A DNA stretch of 64,000 nt from Monarcha castaneiventris obscurior. Taxonomy: Eukaryota; Chordata; Aves; Passeriformes; Monarchidae. Under the pieces are notes generated by a model that made no database searches, was not told where the DNA came from, and saw only the letters and a program-made list of their open reading frames with translations. How positions within the stretch are numbered: position 1 is the stretch's first letter; each line of letters begins with the position of its first letter. This document shows, piece after piece, positions 34,801 to 48,458 of the stretch. The DNA lies in NCBI GenBank assembly GCA_026261815.1, contig JAMPIT010000059.1:21004001-21068000 (forward strand), in the 5' to 3' direction. A program made the translations under genes and the position numbers.

Positions 34801-37566
34801 AACTCAGGATGTGCTGTGGTCTTCAGATTTATGGTCCAGAGAGTGCTTACAGCTGCACTCAGTGCTTCAGCTGTGCACAAAGTGAAGCAAATTAGATGGA
34901 GCTGTTTGCAATGCTGAGAGACTCAGCTGTACTTGAACAAGGCATGCCTCATCCCAGTGTAGGTCAGTTCACTAGAGATATGGGGGGTGTGTGTGTGCTA
35001 GAGGGACTGCCAGGAACCGAATGAGTAACATGACAATAATGTTTCATGGAAAGTCAAAGACTGTACCTCACAAAGAATTCCCCATTTGAGAATGGAGCAG
35101 CCTCAGCTCTGCAAATATGTGGTGAGAAATAAGTGCACAGAAGGAGTGCGGGACAGGTACACTTGGACACATTCTACAGTAGTTACTTGTCTAAGGAGCT
35201 TCTGAAATGAGCACCTGAGGCAGGTAGTGAAGCTAAGATACTGTTACTGATAAGCTTGGGAATCATTTAATATGTAATCAAAACAAGTTCAACAAAGAAA
35301 AATGCATTTAGGATTGCAAATATTGCAAGTACATTTTCCACATCTATCTGAGTTGCTAACACCAGCCAGGGCTGAAAGAAACAACTGAAGTCTCAGCAGA
35401 CTCCTGAAACAGCATTTTAGAGCTGTTTGGAACAAGAAAGAGCTAGTTTCTATTATGTCAGAGATCATCTCTTCTTCTAACAGAATATCTAAAATAGCGT
35501 CTAGACTGCTCCCAAATAAAATCAAAACAATGTTTAGATTATTAACCAATAAAATGGAAGATTGAGGTTAGTTTAGCTATTGAGCTTCTGTACTTCTAAG
35601 AAATATCCACATGCCTGCTACCATTATCTGTGGGTCAAACAACACAGATGGACAGGAACAGTAACAATTTCAAATATGAATAGGCTCTTAAACCATAATG
35701 CATTCATCTTACACCTTGTGCAGTGTTATCCCATATTAGTATATTTCTGTAGCTTATCCTTTCAGGCTTAAGGACAAATATCAAATCTGAGCAGTCTGTG
35801 AGTGGCACACTCAAAACCAAATGTGTGAGAAAGAACCAAAGACGGCTTGCTGCAGCCTATTCTGAAAAGAAGTTCAGAATTCAGATTTCCAATTTCGTGC
35901 TGTGAAAGTGATAGAAAAGGTAGCCATATACTGCTCTAATGTTTCTTCCATCAATCTGTCACGACCACAAATCTGTTATAAGAAGTAAGGAGAAATTCAG
36001 TTTATGGGCAGCTTCCTCTGCCAGTGAAAGGATCTAATTCCACCAGTGAAGGCTTAAGCCATTTGCTCAGGAAGCATACTGGGTTTAATGTTGTTATTCT
36101 GATACCTTACAGTCCATTAAGGCATGAATGATATAGCTTTTTATAATTCTTGTGGGGTTTGTCTTAGGGCAGAGGTTCTGTATACTGGAACACTAGCCAC
36201 TACATAGATAATGTGACTTCAGATTTTTAAACTCATTGCTGTTCTCACCACCTTTACATATCTGACATGCAACCTAAAGTTCTGAATCACTGATGAGAAG
36301 GCTGAAGCACTAAGGAAGAGCTGTAAAATAATAGCTACCACAGCTTTTTCTGAACAGTTAATACAATAGATCATTAGAGTATGATTTTAAGTATCAGCTT
36401 GAAGAATAAGTTCTTCAAGTTGTTTGTTCACATCCTATAATAACACCTTTCAGCTGTTATGCCACCTGTCCAGCTAATTTCTTTCAAAGCTGTATTTATA
36501 ATGCCTTAAATATATACAAGGCTCTATTATCACAATAGTTTGGAAACACAAGAACAGACAGCAGGCACACATAAATGTGTTTAGAATACTCTCACACACT
36601 CTGTATTTATACACACACTGGTGACAAACAAAAACACACATAGGCATGCATTATATTTATAGAAATATTTTTTCAATCCCATGCAAAAAAAAAAAAGTCC
36701 TATTATTTTGTACATCTGGCATATGCATTGTCCCTCATGAATAAATATGCAATTACAGAAAAACACAAGTGTCACATCATATGTTATTTAGGCTTCTTTA
36801 TTTTAATGAATAAAAATGAATAGCTATTGTTGTTGCAATGGATTTATAACTGAAATACTGTCTGTTCATCTGGATAGCAGTAAAGATGACAATGCAAACA
36901 ACATTGTTTTATTTATTTCTTTTACATGCAGGAATTGTACAATACTTTCCACCAGATTTTCAGATTTGACAGCTGCATGGCTGAAGAGCTTCAGATATTT
37001 TATCCTCTTTCCTTATGAATTTTAATTTTCAGGCACAACTACTTGGCATTCTACCAATGAAAAATGCTAATTCTATGAAAAAGAAAGAGAGAAAGTAACT
37101 AATTATGGACATTGAAAGTTATGTGTGCTGTTCCCCCTAAAATAATTTTTAGGAAATTTTTAACTCACTGAGTTTGCCATTGGGAGAAGTGCATAATGTG
37201 GAGAGCTCAGTTTTTTATATATTTATTTCTATACATTAACCCAATGACAACTAATGGAAAAAAATAATGCATTACTCTTAAAATGAAGCCCAAATAAAAA
37301 ACACCCAAAAACCCCCATAACAGTAACTTAAAAAAATTAACTAGGAATTTCAAAAGTTTGTTACATAATGGTACCACATCGATGAGTTTTGTCATACTGT
37401 TTAATTCCTTTCTGACAACTTTTATGCCATATGTCATTGAAAAGAATAGTTGGCACATGTTATTTAACCCTAAAACATGATTTCAGGCTTCTGCAAAAAT
37501 TATGCAGAGAAACATGTTCAATGGGACAGACAAGCATAGGCCCACTATTTGTACACCTAATACTTT
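31861..37566. other. Unassigned noncoding stretch
   Basis: No repeat family recognised over 5.7 kb. It holds a strong hairpin at 32360-32447 and short A or T runs (for example about 32803-32812 and 36685-36696). The minus-strand frame 35289-35549 has fairly mixed residues but no known motif. Confidence 0.5.
32360..32447. other. Long imperfect hairpin
   Basis: CTGGAGAATCTT (32376-32387) pairs perfectly with AAGATTCTCCAG (32422-32433). Pairing continues outward with small bulges (GGAC with GTCC, ATCATA with TATGAT), giving arms of about 26 bp. The 34-nt interior contains a second stem, TAAGACC with GGTCATA. Size and shape resemble a small-RNA precursor or a recent inverted duplication; expression is unknown. 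Confidence 0.6.
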
Positions 37567-37917
37567 CTAGTGCCTTCTTGTCCTCACTCCTAATAAAGCA
37601 TAAGCCTTAACCTTCTCCTTGACAGATTTTAAATTTAAAACCTCCAGCTTCACATCAAGGCTATCAGTCAGCCTTAAAATTCTACTGCTTATCATCAACC
37701 ATATGAATAGCTATGTTCTCATTTCTTATGTCAACAAAAACCTTCCCTTGAATCTCAAACCTTGAACCAAATCTGAGATCAACATTTATTTTACTTCCTA
37801 TGTCCACTCTCTCACAATCATTTCTCCAGTCGATAGGCTTCTGACAAGGATTTGGTGGTAATACCTGTAATAGAGCAGCCAAAAGCATTCCTTCGAAAAA
37901 TGCCTCCCGTTCTGATC
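37567..37917 (-). pseudogene. Unidentified coding-like sequence with one frameshift
   Basis: On the minus strand a frame from about 37917 to 37682 reads protein-like residues (PPNPCQKPIDWRNDCERV, then VDLRFGSRFEIQGKVF, then NIAIHMVDDK) and ends at a TAG. A second protein-like frame, shifted by one base, starts within the same place and runs to 37567 (LTDSLDVKLEVLNLKSVKEK and onward). Adjacent open segments in two frames suggest one coding sequence of about 115 residues broken by a frameshift. CTGCTCTATTACAG upstream of the PPNPC part could be a 3' splice site. I do not recognise the family. It may be a processed pseudogene, a viral fossil, an exon pair, or chance. Confidence 0.35.
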
Positions 37918-39907
37918 ATCTGTATTAATCAAGATTACTTGAAATAAATCCTACTATCCACTTAAAATCAAGAATTGCATAGCCTTACATTCCTAAGAAA
38001 ATATAACAGTATTTAAAATGTGCAAATACAAATGCACATCTGACATATAGGTACTCATTTCAGCACCACCTGAAATGTGATCCTGATTTTCTGCTGTACT
38101 TAATTGCATAAGCTATTCCTGGGAAGATTCCTGTACCCTTGAAAACTTTTATTCATGGTAATGAATTCCAAGATCAGTGAATTCTTTCTTCCGGTATTCT
38201 AATACATTAGCAAACTCCTAGAACTTCACATATGTGAAATTCCAAGGAGGTCTGTATTAATTGTAGTCATTTGCCATTAATTTAAGAGGATTGGCCTATC
38301 TTAACTAATATGAAATAACAGAAGTTTAATGAGAACAGGTAGGAAGGAAGAAATCCATTCCCACTGTTTTCACCATGTCAAATTCCAGTCTAAATATAAT
38401 AACCAAAAATTTGTACAGAAATATAGACAAGTGAGAAAAGACTTCTCTTTCAACTAATTTTTGTAGTTGCACAGTGTGATCCAGCAACTTTGTTTGGCAG
38501 AAAGAGGAGAGGTAAGATGAGATGAGCAGATGAATTTCTTTTCACTCTCTTTAGTCACCCCTATTTGATGCTGCTTGCAATATGGCAGATGGTGCTCCCA
38601 CTTCCTCTCCATTTGCTGTCTGACAATATGCACAGGGAATAGCACATTTCAAAAAGCTTTGCTTTTATTAATCACAGTGGAAGCAGCTCTTAAACATCCT
38701 GTGATATATCCATGTTGACTCAAGCATTCCCAGCACACAGGTTTGGCTTTTCAGTAGTGGAGTCAGACAATAAAAACATTGAAAATGATTCAGCTGTACT
38801 CAGAAGGGAAACTTAGTAAGATAGGGATATCGACTGGAAAAAAAAAAGGCAAGGCAGCATGTATCCATACCTCTATGTGTATCCAGTCTAGAGTATCCTC
38901 AGTCTATTACATCAGCTGTGCAAGAAACTTTAAACTAGAACAGGTTCAAAAAACAGAAGTAAATTTTATTCTAAAATATACCATTCTACAAAGTCTTTCT
39001 GATTAAGCTTCCAACAAAATCACCACAGAAAATTTGTCTTTACTTTCTTTTTCAACTGGACTTTAAAATTCCAAATGAAATACATCTGCTTGCTGATTTG
39101 CTAGAGGATTCAAACTTGTTATCTGCATAGTTTTTATTTTCATTTCCTTCTACTTAGAATGGAAAAAAAAATAAAAGGGAAAGAAATATTACAGAAAAAA
39201 AAAGACAATACACTGCACAGAACAAACATATTATTTCTCATTTTGTTATGTTCCAAAAGCAAGTTTTATTCTTGCTATATCTCATCTAGCTTTGTTTTAG
39301 CGTGTGACTTTTATATTTTGTGCCTCCGATTCTCCCTTGCAAGAATAGGAATACTTACAACAGCCAACCAACTTTCAAGACAAGAAAACCAAAATTCCAA
39401 TGAACTACTACAGAGTTATAAATCGCAAACTGAGTCAAAAAAATTACATTTTTGCACTACCATTCAGAGAAAAATGCAATGGTACTGTGTTGGGAATATA
39501 AAATAAAAAATTTGTAGCAAAAGCAAGATAGAAAAACTTTTCATTATCATCTACCTGGAAGAAATATATTGCATTCCAAGATCAACAAGTAGAATTGTCA
39601 TCTTGACTAAAACAAGAAGATTGTGAACTATTAAGAGTTCAATAAATCTGTAATCCCGCAATATGAGGGAAACAATTATTTTTGTGTTCAATTTAGTAGG
39701 GCTTCAGAGATATGAATCTGAATTATTCCTGCATGTATTTTTGCAGGGCAAGAAAATTACTTAATCCAATTTACTGCGACACATCCTCAAGCTTTTTTCC
39801 CTAGAACAAAAGCCAGTACTTTTTAGATTTTCTTATCCTGTGCATTTTAAAAGAAACATTCAAGTCTAATCACCTTTGCATTTTGTAAAGATAGCATATG
39901 ATATAAG

Positions 39908-39960
39908 ACTACAAAACCTAACTTAACTACAAAACCTAACAAAAACTACAAAACTTAAAG
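39908..39960. repeat. Imperfect tandem repeat, about 18-bp unit, three copies
   Basis: ACTACAAAACCTAACTTA, a variant ending CAAAA, and a shortened third unit lie head to tail. A local duplication, probably by slippage. Confidence 0.8.
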
Positions 39961-42900
39961 ACCTAAATCAATCTTTATCACTTCTCATAAGACAGGTGAT
40001 TGTCACGTGATCTTGATGATGAATCCCATACTTAATTAAAAATATGAATGTTATAAAAATCTAAAACACAAGCTACAAATTCCAGTTCTATGCTATTGAA
40101 AAAAAAAAACTCAACAAAATAAGCTGAGAAAGGGAAATGTTCTACTCATAGAAAAAAAAGGGCTTTTTTTAGCTTTCTAAAATTTAGAGTGAATTTAATT
40201 TAGAAAAAAAAGAAGTATCCACTTTCATCCCATTTGGAGTTGAGTAATAACTTCTAACAGGCTATTTTCACTCAGAATTAAAACCTGGTGATACTTATTT
40301 TACAACAATATCAGAACTCATCCTCAGTAAAAGCACAAACTTAGGGAAGCAGGCACCCACCAGCTATGTCTAGCTAACATTAGAAACAAGGACAACTTTT
40401 AACTTTTTATTTACTTGAGACTTTTAAGATTTTACAGGGAAATCTCCATACCTTTTATTCCAAACTCCTTTTTTTTTAAATAATACTAAGATTTTTTTTT
40501 CCCATGATAATGATTTAATGTACATAATAAAATAGTCAGCTGGAGAGAAAACTTGATGTCCGCCTAGACGTCCTGAAAAAAAGATAGTGGATCACACCAT
40601 GGTACACTTACAAATTTAAAAGTTATACTAAGTCAGATTTCCCAGTGTTTTCTTTAAAGACACCTGAAAGAAAAGCTTTCTCCAGAACATTTCATCTTAT
40701 CTATCTTAGACATCTTAGAATAAGGTAAATCAGGCTTAGGAACAGCTCAATTTCACTCTACTGAAAACAATGAGAGGCAAAACCAACTTGCTTAGACTCA
40801 GGACAGCTTAATTTAGAAACCTAAATATAGTGATCAATGTCTCATTTCCTCATTAGTTTTTCTAAGTATGGAAATGGCATTAATAACAATCTGTGGCTTG
40901 TTTCAAAGCCATGCTCCTATTTACTGCACTTATTTTCATTTAAAATGGAAAGCTATAAGGCTAATTACAGGAGAAAATTATTCTGTTCTTAATGTTTAAA
41001 GAAAATGGAAAGTTATGTGTGCCATGATCACCACAGTTTTAAATCAGTGTGTTTGATCTACTCCAGACAATTTTACCTTCATATGTCATATCTATTCCAT
41101 GTCCTTCCTTTCCTATCTAAGATTTTCCTTCTCTGTCTTTATGCATTTACCCTCCTTCTCCCCAAACCTGCAGTATGGCACAGGCAGCACTGTGGTTCCT
41201 CATCTCTGTTTTTGAGATACTTCTGGGAAAGAAGTAAGGAACAGAGAAACTGACTCATCAATTTCAAATGAGCCATCTTGGTTAAAAAAAAGAAAGAGGG
41301 CTGCCAAGGAGACTGGCCTCCTTCTGCTCTCTTCTTGTTCTATGCAAGATCCTCCTGAGAATAAGAGAAGAAACATTTTCCTGCCTCTTCCAGTAGTCTT
41401 GACTGATTGATTCCCCATTTTCAGGTTGCCCTAGGGAGGTCATCAGTCATAATTGTTTTCTCCTCTAGTAATGCAAATCAGCAACCTCATTACACTTGCT
41501 GAAAATTTAGTTTTCTTTCAAATGTAGAAACTGTGGTAACTTAACACAATGTACTTACCCCATTCCAGAGGAATGTTTCCCATTTTAATTGTATGACACC
41601 CACAACAAAAAGGGAAAAAGAGTTCTTCTTTGAGAATAAAACCCAAAAAGTTAGTGGCAAAGGTGAGTGAAACCTGAGGTTACAGAGAAATTGAATTTAA
41701 ACTGTCTATTCCCTTCTCCCAAGTCTTGATCAAGGAGTTAATTGGAGGTTGTGCCAGGGAAATTGTAGCTACTTGTATTTGCGAAAACTAAAATGAATGA
41801 AAATCCAGACATATCTTTGACATTATTATATGTGAGGACACATTCAGACATTGCATCTTTCCACGTATTTTGGGAGAAGTGCCTCAAATTGTGGTGGGCT
41901 GTTCTTTTTATTGCATACAGCAGGAATATTACAATTAAGCATAAAGTGCAACTATTGAGCAATTAGTTGTGAGAAATGTTCATTGACAATTTCATCAACC
42001 TTGTCACAAACAATTATTCAAGGAAATTTACCCCACACTTGAAAACGTCTAAAACGGGTGACTTAAATATAACTAATCTGTGCTCATTCACCTGAATGCA
42101 CATAATGCAGGTGAATTATTACACTAATGATTTGGAAAATTCAGTTTAAATTGAAAAGTCCTTGAAAACACTTAGGATTATAAAAAAAGTTCAGCTCATA
42201 TATAGTTAGCATAGTCAAAAAATCATATAAAAGTATTTGGAAACATGCGAAAAGTTATACATTCAGTGTCAAGAAAAAATGTACAAACACAAACTGATAT
42301 TGACGAAGGCCTAGGTTTCCTGAGGAGATAACAACATAAATGGTATGTCACTTCAGTGGATGAGTAAAGAATAAATAGACAAAACATATTGTTAACAAGG
42401 GATTTTGAAACTAGCTGTAGTGAAACCATCCAAAATGGATTTGTTGGTGAAAAAAAATTACTATAATTAAAACATGGCAACATTAATCTGAATTGTGTTC
42501 ATCTCTCATCTCATGTAGTCTATTGGCCCTAGTTACAGACATATTAATTAACTTGGATGAGGGAAAGTGGAAGGGTCAGATATCTGCTTGCTTTGTCACT
42601 TCACAGTACTCACGTTTTCATGGTGAAAGGGATTGTACAGGGATGATTTGTTGTATCTCAATGCATAGAAATTGGTATTAAATCTTTTTCTAACCATTGA
42701 CAGCTGGCTCCCGGCATGGCTTGAGGCTGGAGGGTCAGCACTGTGCAAGCTGTGTCCCTGAGAACCAGAGGGCTTGAGAACAATCAACAACTTCTTCCTG
42801 AGCATCAGGATGATGCTGCACCAGAAATCCTTCATTATGAAATCCAAGAGCTTTTGGCATTCCAGTTCTGCTTTTCTCCAATATATCTGCAAAACGTGGC

Positions 42901-43224
42901 TATTCAGATTTAGCTATACTGATTATTTACCATTCAGTTGCATGCTATTTCACTGTCTCTCCACCTTTCTGCTCTCAGTTTTTCCTTTTTTTCTACTGCA
43001 CTGGTGGCTAAGCCTCTAATAATTCAGCTTAGAAGACATAGTCTTGGCTGGATACTCTAAAAATCATTGTCTTGTTCCAGATGGCACCATGCAGAGCAAA
43101 GCAGATCTCTTGCAAGAACTGTAAGCACTGAGTGGTTGTTGAAGTCAGCATGGTGCTAGGACAATACAAGCAGAACAAAAATGCCAAATAGAAGAACAGA
43201 GCTGCTAAAATTTTCAGAATAGTA

Positions 43225-43390
43225 CCCCTCCCTGTCAAACGCCTCCCCAAAACCACTCCCAAATACAACCCCACTCCCAAAAAACCCCCAACCAAGCAAG
43301 AATAGCTCACAAAAAAAAAAACAAAAAAAAAAAAACAAAAAAAAACAAAAAAAAACAAAAAAAAAAACCAACAAACCCAAACCCACCAAA
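43225..43390. repeat. A/C-rich low-complexity tract with C-interrupted poly-A
   Basis: The + strand is almost free of G. C-rich clusters (CCCAAAA types) lead into A runs of 5-12 separated by single C (43309-43368). The minus strand makes Phe/Cys-rich frames (43029-43389) that are artefacts. Confidence 0.85.
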
Positions 43391-43479
43391 ACTTTATATG
43401 TTATATTTTGCTCTCTTTTTATGACTCACAGGCACCAAATATTGATTCAGGGATTAGTTGCCTTTTTCCACAAGTTTGT

Positions 43480-43530
43480 GGTATTTTTAGCTGGATGATC
43501 TCTAACGGTTCCTTCCAACCTCAGTCATCC
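43480..43530 (+). mobile_element. Eroded CR1 3' tail, sense
   Basis: TAGCTGGATGATCTCTAACG, then GTTCCTTCCAACCTCAGTCA, follow the last ~50 bases of CR1 (the 'GATGATCT...TTCCAACC' block). The terminal octamer is no longer recognisable. It abuts the LTR fragment that follows. Confidence 0.6.
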
Positions 43531-43534
43531 CTTT

Positions 43535-43818
43535 GTGTTGTTTTGGGAGAAAGAGGTAGAGGAATTGGGAATGAAGAAATGAAGCTCAGCATGGGAAAAA
43601 ATGAACGGTGGGGAAAAAGGTGTTTTGCACCATCTGACTCTATTTTAATTGCCAAGATATTAAATCAATTCTGCCCAAGTCGAGCCTGTTTTTTCCCATG
43701 AAAATTGCTAAGTGACCTCCCTGTCATCATCCTGTTTCCTGCACATGTTCCTCTGAGGAGGGGAGTGAGGAAGTGACTGGGTGGGCATTTGGCTATTAGC
43801 CAGGGCTAAACCACCACA
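43535..43818 (+). mobile_element. 3' part of an avian ERV LTR, plus strand
   Basis: GAGGTAGAGGAATTGGGAAT, GAACGGTGGGGAAAAAGGTG, TTTTAATTGCCAAGATATTA (position of the polyadenylation signal, altered), CCCAAGTCGAGCCTGTTTTT, CCCATGAAAATTGCTAAGTG and GACCTCCCTGTCATC, ending GGGCTAAACCACCACA at 43818, match in order the R-U5 end of a common large bird LTR. The 5' part of the LTR is missing and no target duplication can be assigned. The next bases are CCAGA. Confidence 0.8.
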
Positions 43819-46800
43819 CCAGAAAGACCCATGCCCATGCTCAGCACAAGGCTAAAGATGAAAGGTGCTGAGTTCCATCAGTCTGAAAGACTTCAAAGAC
43901 ATCAGCAATGCTGGCAGCCCTAACAAAGACATCAATAAGAGCATTGGCAGCTCAGATGAATCTCCTGGAGATGCCATGGATAACATTGCAATTAAAAAAA
44001 AGCAACTTTGTTGTCATTCCATAGCACAAACAGGGTTAATAATTAAATTGAAAAATAGACCCAAATTAATCAGTTTCAATACAATCTTAACAAAAGATCC
44101 ACAACAAGTTATTTTTATATATGGATTAGCACTCTTTCCTTGAACCTCTTTTCCTCGCCTCCTGGCAGAACTCTTCTCCCTGCCTCTTGCTTTCTGCACC
44201 TGTGAAATTGTAGCTTCTCTTTTTCCGAAATGTGTAATCCCATATTTGAAACCTTTCCAAACAAGATGCTTTAGATGCTTTTCTTCCTTTTTTTACTCCT
44301 CTACAAGTTAAGAGTCTACTGAATCTAGCCATTTGTGAAACACATATTTATTTAAAAATAAATAATATGTATTATCACTTATTTTAAAAAAACCATAACA
44401 AACCCAAACACCACATTTATTTTCATAGCAGAGGAATTTCAAGCCTCTGGTTTCATTGGAACAGACCAATATAAATGAGGAAGCTGCTGAGAATATCTGC
44501 TGAAAACATATGCCTCACTCTAAAATATAAAAAAGCCTAGAAAAAGGCCATCCATGATGAGGTTTAAATGTCTCATTCCTTGTCCTTAAGAAATGGGTGA
44601 ATGAAAAAGGAGAACCACATTTCCCTGGAAACAGATGCTTGTTTGTTTCTGTCTTAGAAGAAAGGCATTGGAAACATATGAGTCACTGATATGGAAAAAT
44701 GGATGAAAAAATGAAGAGTGAAAGAGCCTAAGACACAACACTGTCTGGCAGCTGAACACTCTGAAATCACAACATACTGTTTCTTGTATAAATCATATGT
44801 AACAGAGGAACATAAAAAATATAATAAACCTAGAGAAAGAGGAAGGAATGTGGGAAAATATAGAAAGAGAAAACATAGCTGCTTTGTTTAATTTCTTAGT
44901 AGTTAATTATCTTTTGGTTAAAGCTCACATTTTTTCTATTCCTCTGAAACACTGTAAAGGTTTTTTAAGAGTCACAGTCAAGCATATTAGATTTTAAACT
45001 AAATTACTGTTCAAATTTTTCATATTATAAGCAGAGGCCACTAATTATATATTTAAATTTTTTTGTTGTTCTTCAATATTAATTATCTGACAAAAAAAAT
45101 TCATATGCTTGTGTGAAGCTCTTATGAATAGCACCTTGGGAATTTAGGGTTTATAATATATTTAAATATGATCTATTAAAACACATATGTATTAGATCTT
45201 AGTTTATTAGTACCACATTATGAATATCACAAAATAATGTGAAATATTACTATATTTTTTCTAGAATGATTCATAATGTTTTATTTCATATATGCATAAT
45301 TATATTATATGAAATATATATGTGACATATGTAGTGTATGCATGAAAAATATAACTAGCTTTGATCTGAAAATGAACCACCCTGCTCTTTAAAGTCATGA
45401 AGTATTTTGACTGCTTTTCAGATAATGAACTCAAAGCAATAAAAACCATTTATAAGCATGGCAGGGTAGTACTGTGCTATGGGTTTCTTCAAATGCAAAC
45501 ACCATAATTGTGATTTCTATACAGGATAAAATCTGTGTGTGATAGAAAAAGACACTAGAAAACAGGAAGAAATAGTTGTAAACAAGAAGAGAAGCAGCAG
45601 ACAGAGATGACATTATTAACAGTTGATCAAAGTCAGTAACTGCCTACTGCCTTCTTGTTCTGGCATTCCTGGAAAAAAAGGCATTTATACTTCTCATACA
45701 TAAGCAGGATCACAGAGCAGAGTATGACAGCTGTTTTTCACCCTCATAAGAATGCTCAAACTGTTGGGCAAACAATATTAACAGTGGAGCTCTACTACTA
45801 TATTTGGTTTTTTTATGCCAACTACATAAAGAAACCCAGAGGTGGGAATAATCTGCTTCTAAATGGTGAATTCAATTACATCTTTTACTGAATTTGTTTT
45901 TACTTTAATTGACGGCACACTAGACTGCAACATTTTGTTCTGTGAACATTTGTATAAATCAGAGGATTACATTAGAACTGGTAATGGAATTTTAACTACA
46001 GGAATATAAGACAGCTACAAGGGTACATCTGTAGAACTACAATACATTAAACATCCATTGTTTTATTTCATAAGTAGGAACACAGACACTAAAATGCAAA
46101 TGCGGCCATGAAAAAGAGTTTAATTAAGACACACTTCTTTTATATCTGTTAAAGATATACTGCAAGTCAATGACTATGCACATGCTTGCAAAATGCCTTG
46201 TTAAAAACAATTTGCTTCCTTGTGATTTGGCTTTATGAAGTGCCCTCTACGGATGCATATACTATAGAGGTACATTTTTCTACAAATGATCTTTAAAGCT
46301 TTTAAAGTTAGCTTATTACTGTAAGCTGTCAATTGTGTATTCACTGTTAGCATACAGCTAGAAGCTGTGACTAGCTGTATGCAGGAAGTCATAGCAAAAA
46401 TGGATTGAAGTGATGATTTTGGATGGTCAAGTCTACAGAAGAAAGGAAAGATGTACCCACTGAGTAGCACTCAATCAGTCTGGAACCCCACTGATGTTAC
46501 CAGCTTGTCTTTTCAGGGTCCCTAACTCTACTCTTACCACCAGTTCTGCTGCCTTTTCCATGAGCCATTTCTCAGACAGAGGAAGCTTCCATTTGGGATG
46601 CATTCAGAGTGTTGCATATTTGAGCATAAGATGAATATGCTGGCAATTTGGTTTGGCCAGACTTGTAGGATCAGGCTGTCTAAAACCTCCAATACAGGAG
46701 TATTTTACTATTGCACATGAATATTATAGTGTTTGAGATTTGAAGATTTTGTTTTTCCACAAAATTTTCTCCTAACAGGTATTTTGCTGGTTTGCCTACA

Positions 46801-48420
46801 CAGCTGAAAGAAAAGGTTAATATTATGGATCTTACAGGGAATATATCTTCATAGTGAATGTTTATACATTGATCTTTGAACAAATGATATTAAATGAGAT
46901 AAATCTTAAAAGATTTGGCATTTCCTGTTGTTGTACACATCAGGACACAAAGAGAGGCAGCAGAAGTATTTAGGAAATCATGTACTTTTCCACATAAACC
47001 CAGTATATATTACAGTTACAGAGACTAGGAAAAAAATGGGTTTGTATTTAAGAGATTTACTTAGGGCTCTAAAATTTTATGGATATTGCTAATTAATTGC
47101 TTAACCACAAGAATTGGTAAACTAAGATTAATTTCTTTTGACTGTAAGGAAACACGGAAAGTAATTTAGCAAGAACAGGCCATAAAAAGAATCATGTTTT
47201 GATTTTCTTTGATTTTCAATCACTGTTACATTTACAATATTTCTGTGATCTTTTTCATTATATGATAAAAAATGATGTCATAATGAGAAACAGTTTGAGC
47301 TGTAGCAACCATTTTTTAATAGGTTAGATTAAGTTCATTTACACCTGGCATTCCTAGGACTTTTATTTGGAAAATAAAATTTTAAATTAAAAACATTTTA
47401 TCATTTGAAAAGATACCCCACGTCCTTAAAATTCCATATGTCCTTTTAAATTGCAGCTGTGAAGTTTTTTTCAGCTGTTTGAAGCTAACTATTTTAACAA
47501 TAACTCTTTTTTGAAGATCTTGCAAAAATCAATGGCACGACATATCACATTGTCAGTAATAATTAAGGAAGAAAGAAACCCTACTTTCCCTACAGAAATA
47601 TTGGCATATAATCTCGCAACTGAATGTTGTTTAAATAAGAGAGAAAGAAAAGCAACCTGTGACATATTACATCTTAGCTTATCAGCTACTGAAGTGCTGG
47701 ATTCGATTCACTGAAGCAAATACTTTTGACCATCAGCTGTGTGTTTCTGGTCCTTCCAGTAGTTCAAAATGGCAACACTGGATTTACTGCCCCAATCCAT
47801 CACATAGAATGAGACCTAGTTTCTTGAAGACTATTTGTGCAATGTGATCTCTGCAGTATAAATTTTGATGATATGAAACTCGGCTACTGCAGATGTGAGA
47901 AGTTCATGCATGCTAATTTCTGGAAAACATGCTTATGTGTAAAGAGATAAGCTTACAAGTGAGGCAGATTGTTGGTTTAATGTATATCACTGTGAAAGCT
48001 GGTATAAACCACATTAGCTGAGTGACATTGATTGGTATATTCCACGTATGTCTAATGGTATTTACCAACACAGCAAGGATGGCAGAGCCATGGCAAAAGC
48101 AGCACTAATCACAGAGCTCAGTGTAGGAGTAAAGCATGACCAATTTCAAAATATCCAGCACATTGTGGTAGCTGGCAGCTCATTTGCAAATCTTCTTTCT
48201 GAAAATCTGTAAGGCAATGCCTTATTACCAGTTTCTACAAGTGGAGAGTAAAATTGCAAAGTCTCAGGAAGAAATGTTACCAACATCCAAAAAATAGAAG
48301 ACAGGAGATAAATCAATTTCCTTGTATTCTTCCCCCCACTCTCCCCCAAAGAAGGCAATCGATTTGAGTCTGAAAAGAACACTTGGTTTACAGCAGTAGA
48401 GAAGACTGGTCATTAAGTTA

Positions 48421-48423
<3 letters not shown>
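43819..48423. other. Unassigned noncoding stretch
   Basis: No family recognised. The frame 43865-44143 is acidic and mixed at first but unsupported. A perfect short hairpin lies at 46350-46382. Confidence 0.5.
46350..46382. other. Perfect 12-bp hairpin with 9-nt loop
   Basis: GCATACAGCTAG (46350-46361) and CTAGCTGTATGC (46371-46382) are exact reverse complements around a 9-base loop, AAGCTGTGA. Confidence 0.85.

Positions 48424-48454
<31 letters not shown>
48424..48454. repeat. TA dinucleotide microsatellite
   Basis: About 15 uninterrupted TA units, followed by a single G interruption. Confidence 0.95.

Positions 48455-48458
<4 letters not shown>

Larger units (their letters stand above)
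37918..43479. other. Unassigned noncoding stretch
   Basis: No recognised gene. Small features are a threefold imperfect repeat at 39908-39960 and an A/C-rich run ending in C-interrupted poly-A at about 43225-43390. Open frames at 39159-39506, 41005-41253 and 42596-42892 have no motifs. Confidence 0.5.

Noticed and set aside
35289..35549. Minus-strand frame with Cys-rich C-terminus
   Set aside because: No known motif and no splice-like borders; length is within chance for this composition.
43029..43389. Minus-strand Phe/Cys-rich frames resembling membrane proteins
   Set aside because: Produced by the C-interrupted poly-A tract; hydrophobicity is an artefact.
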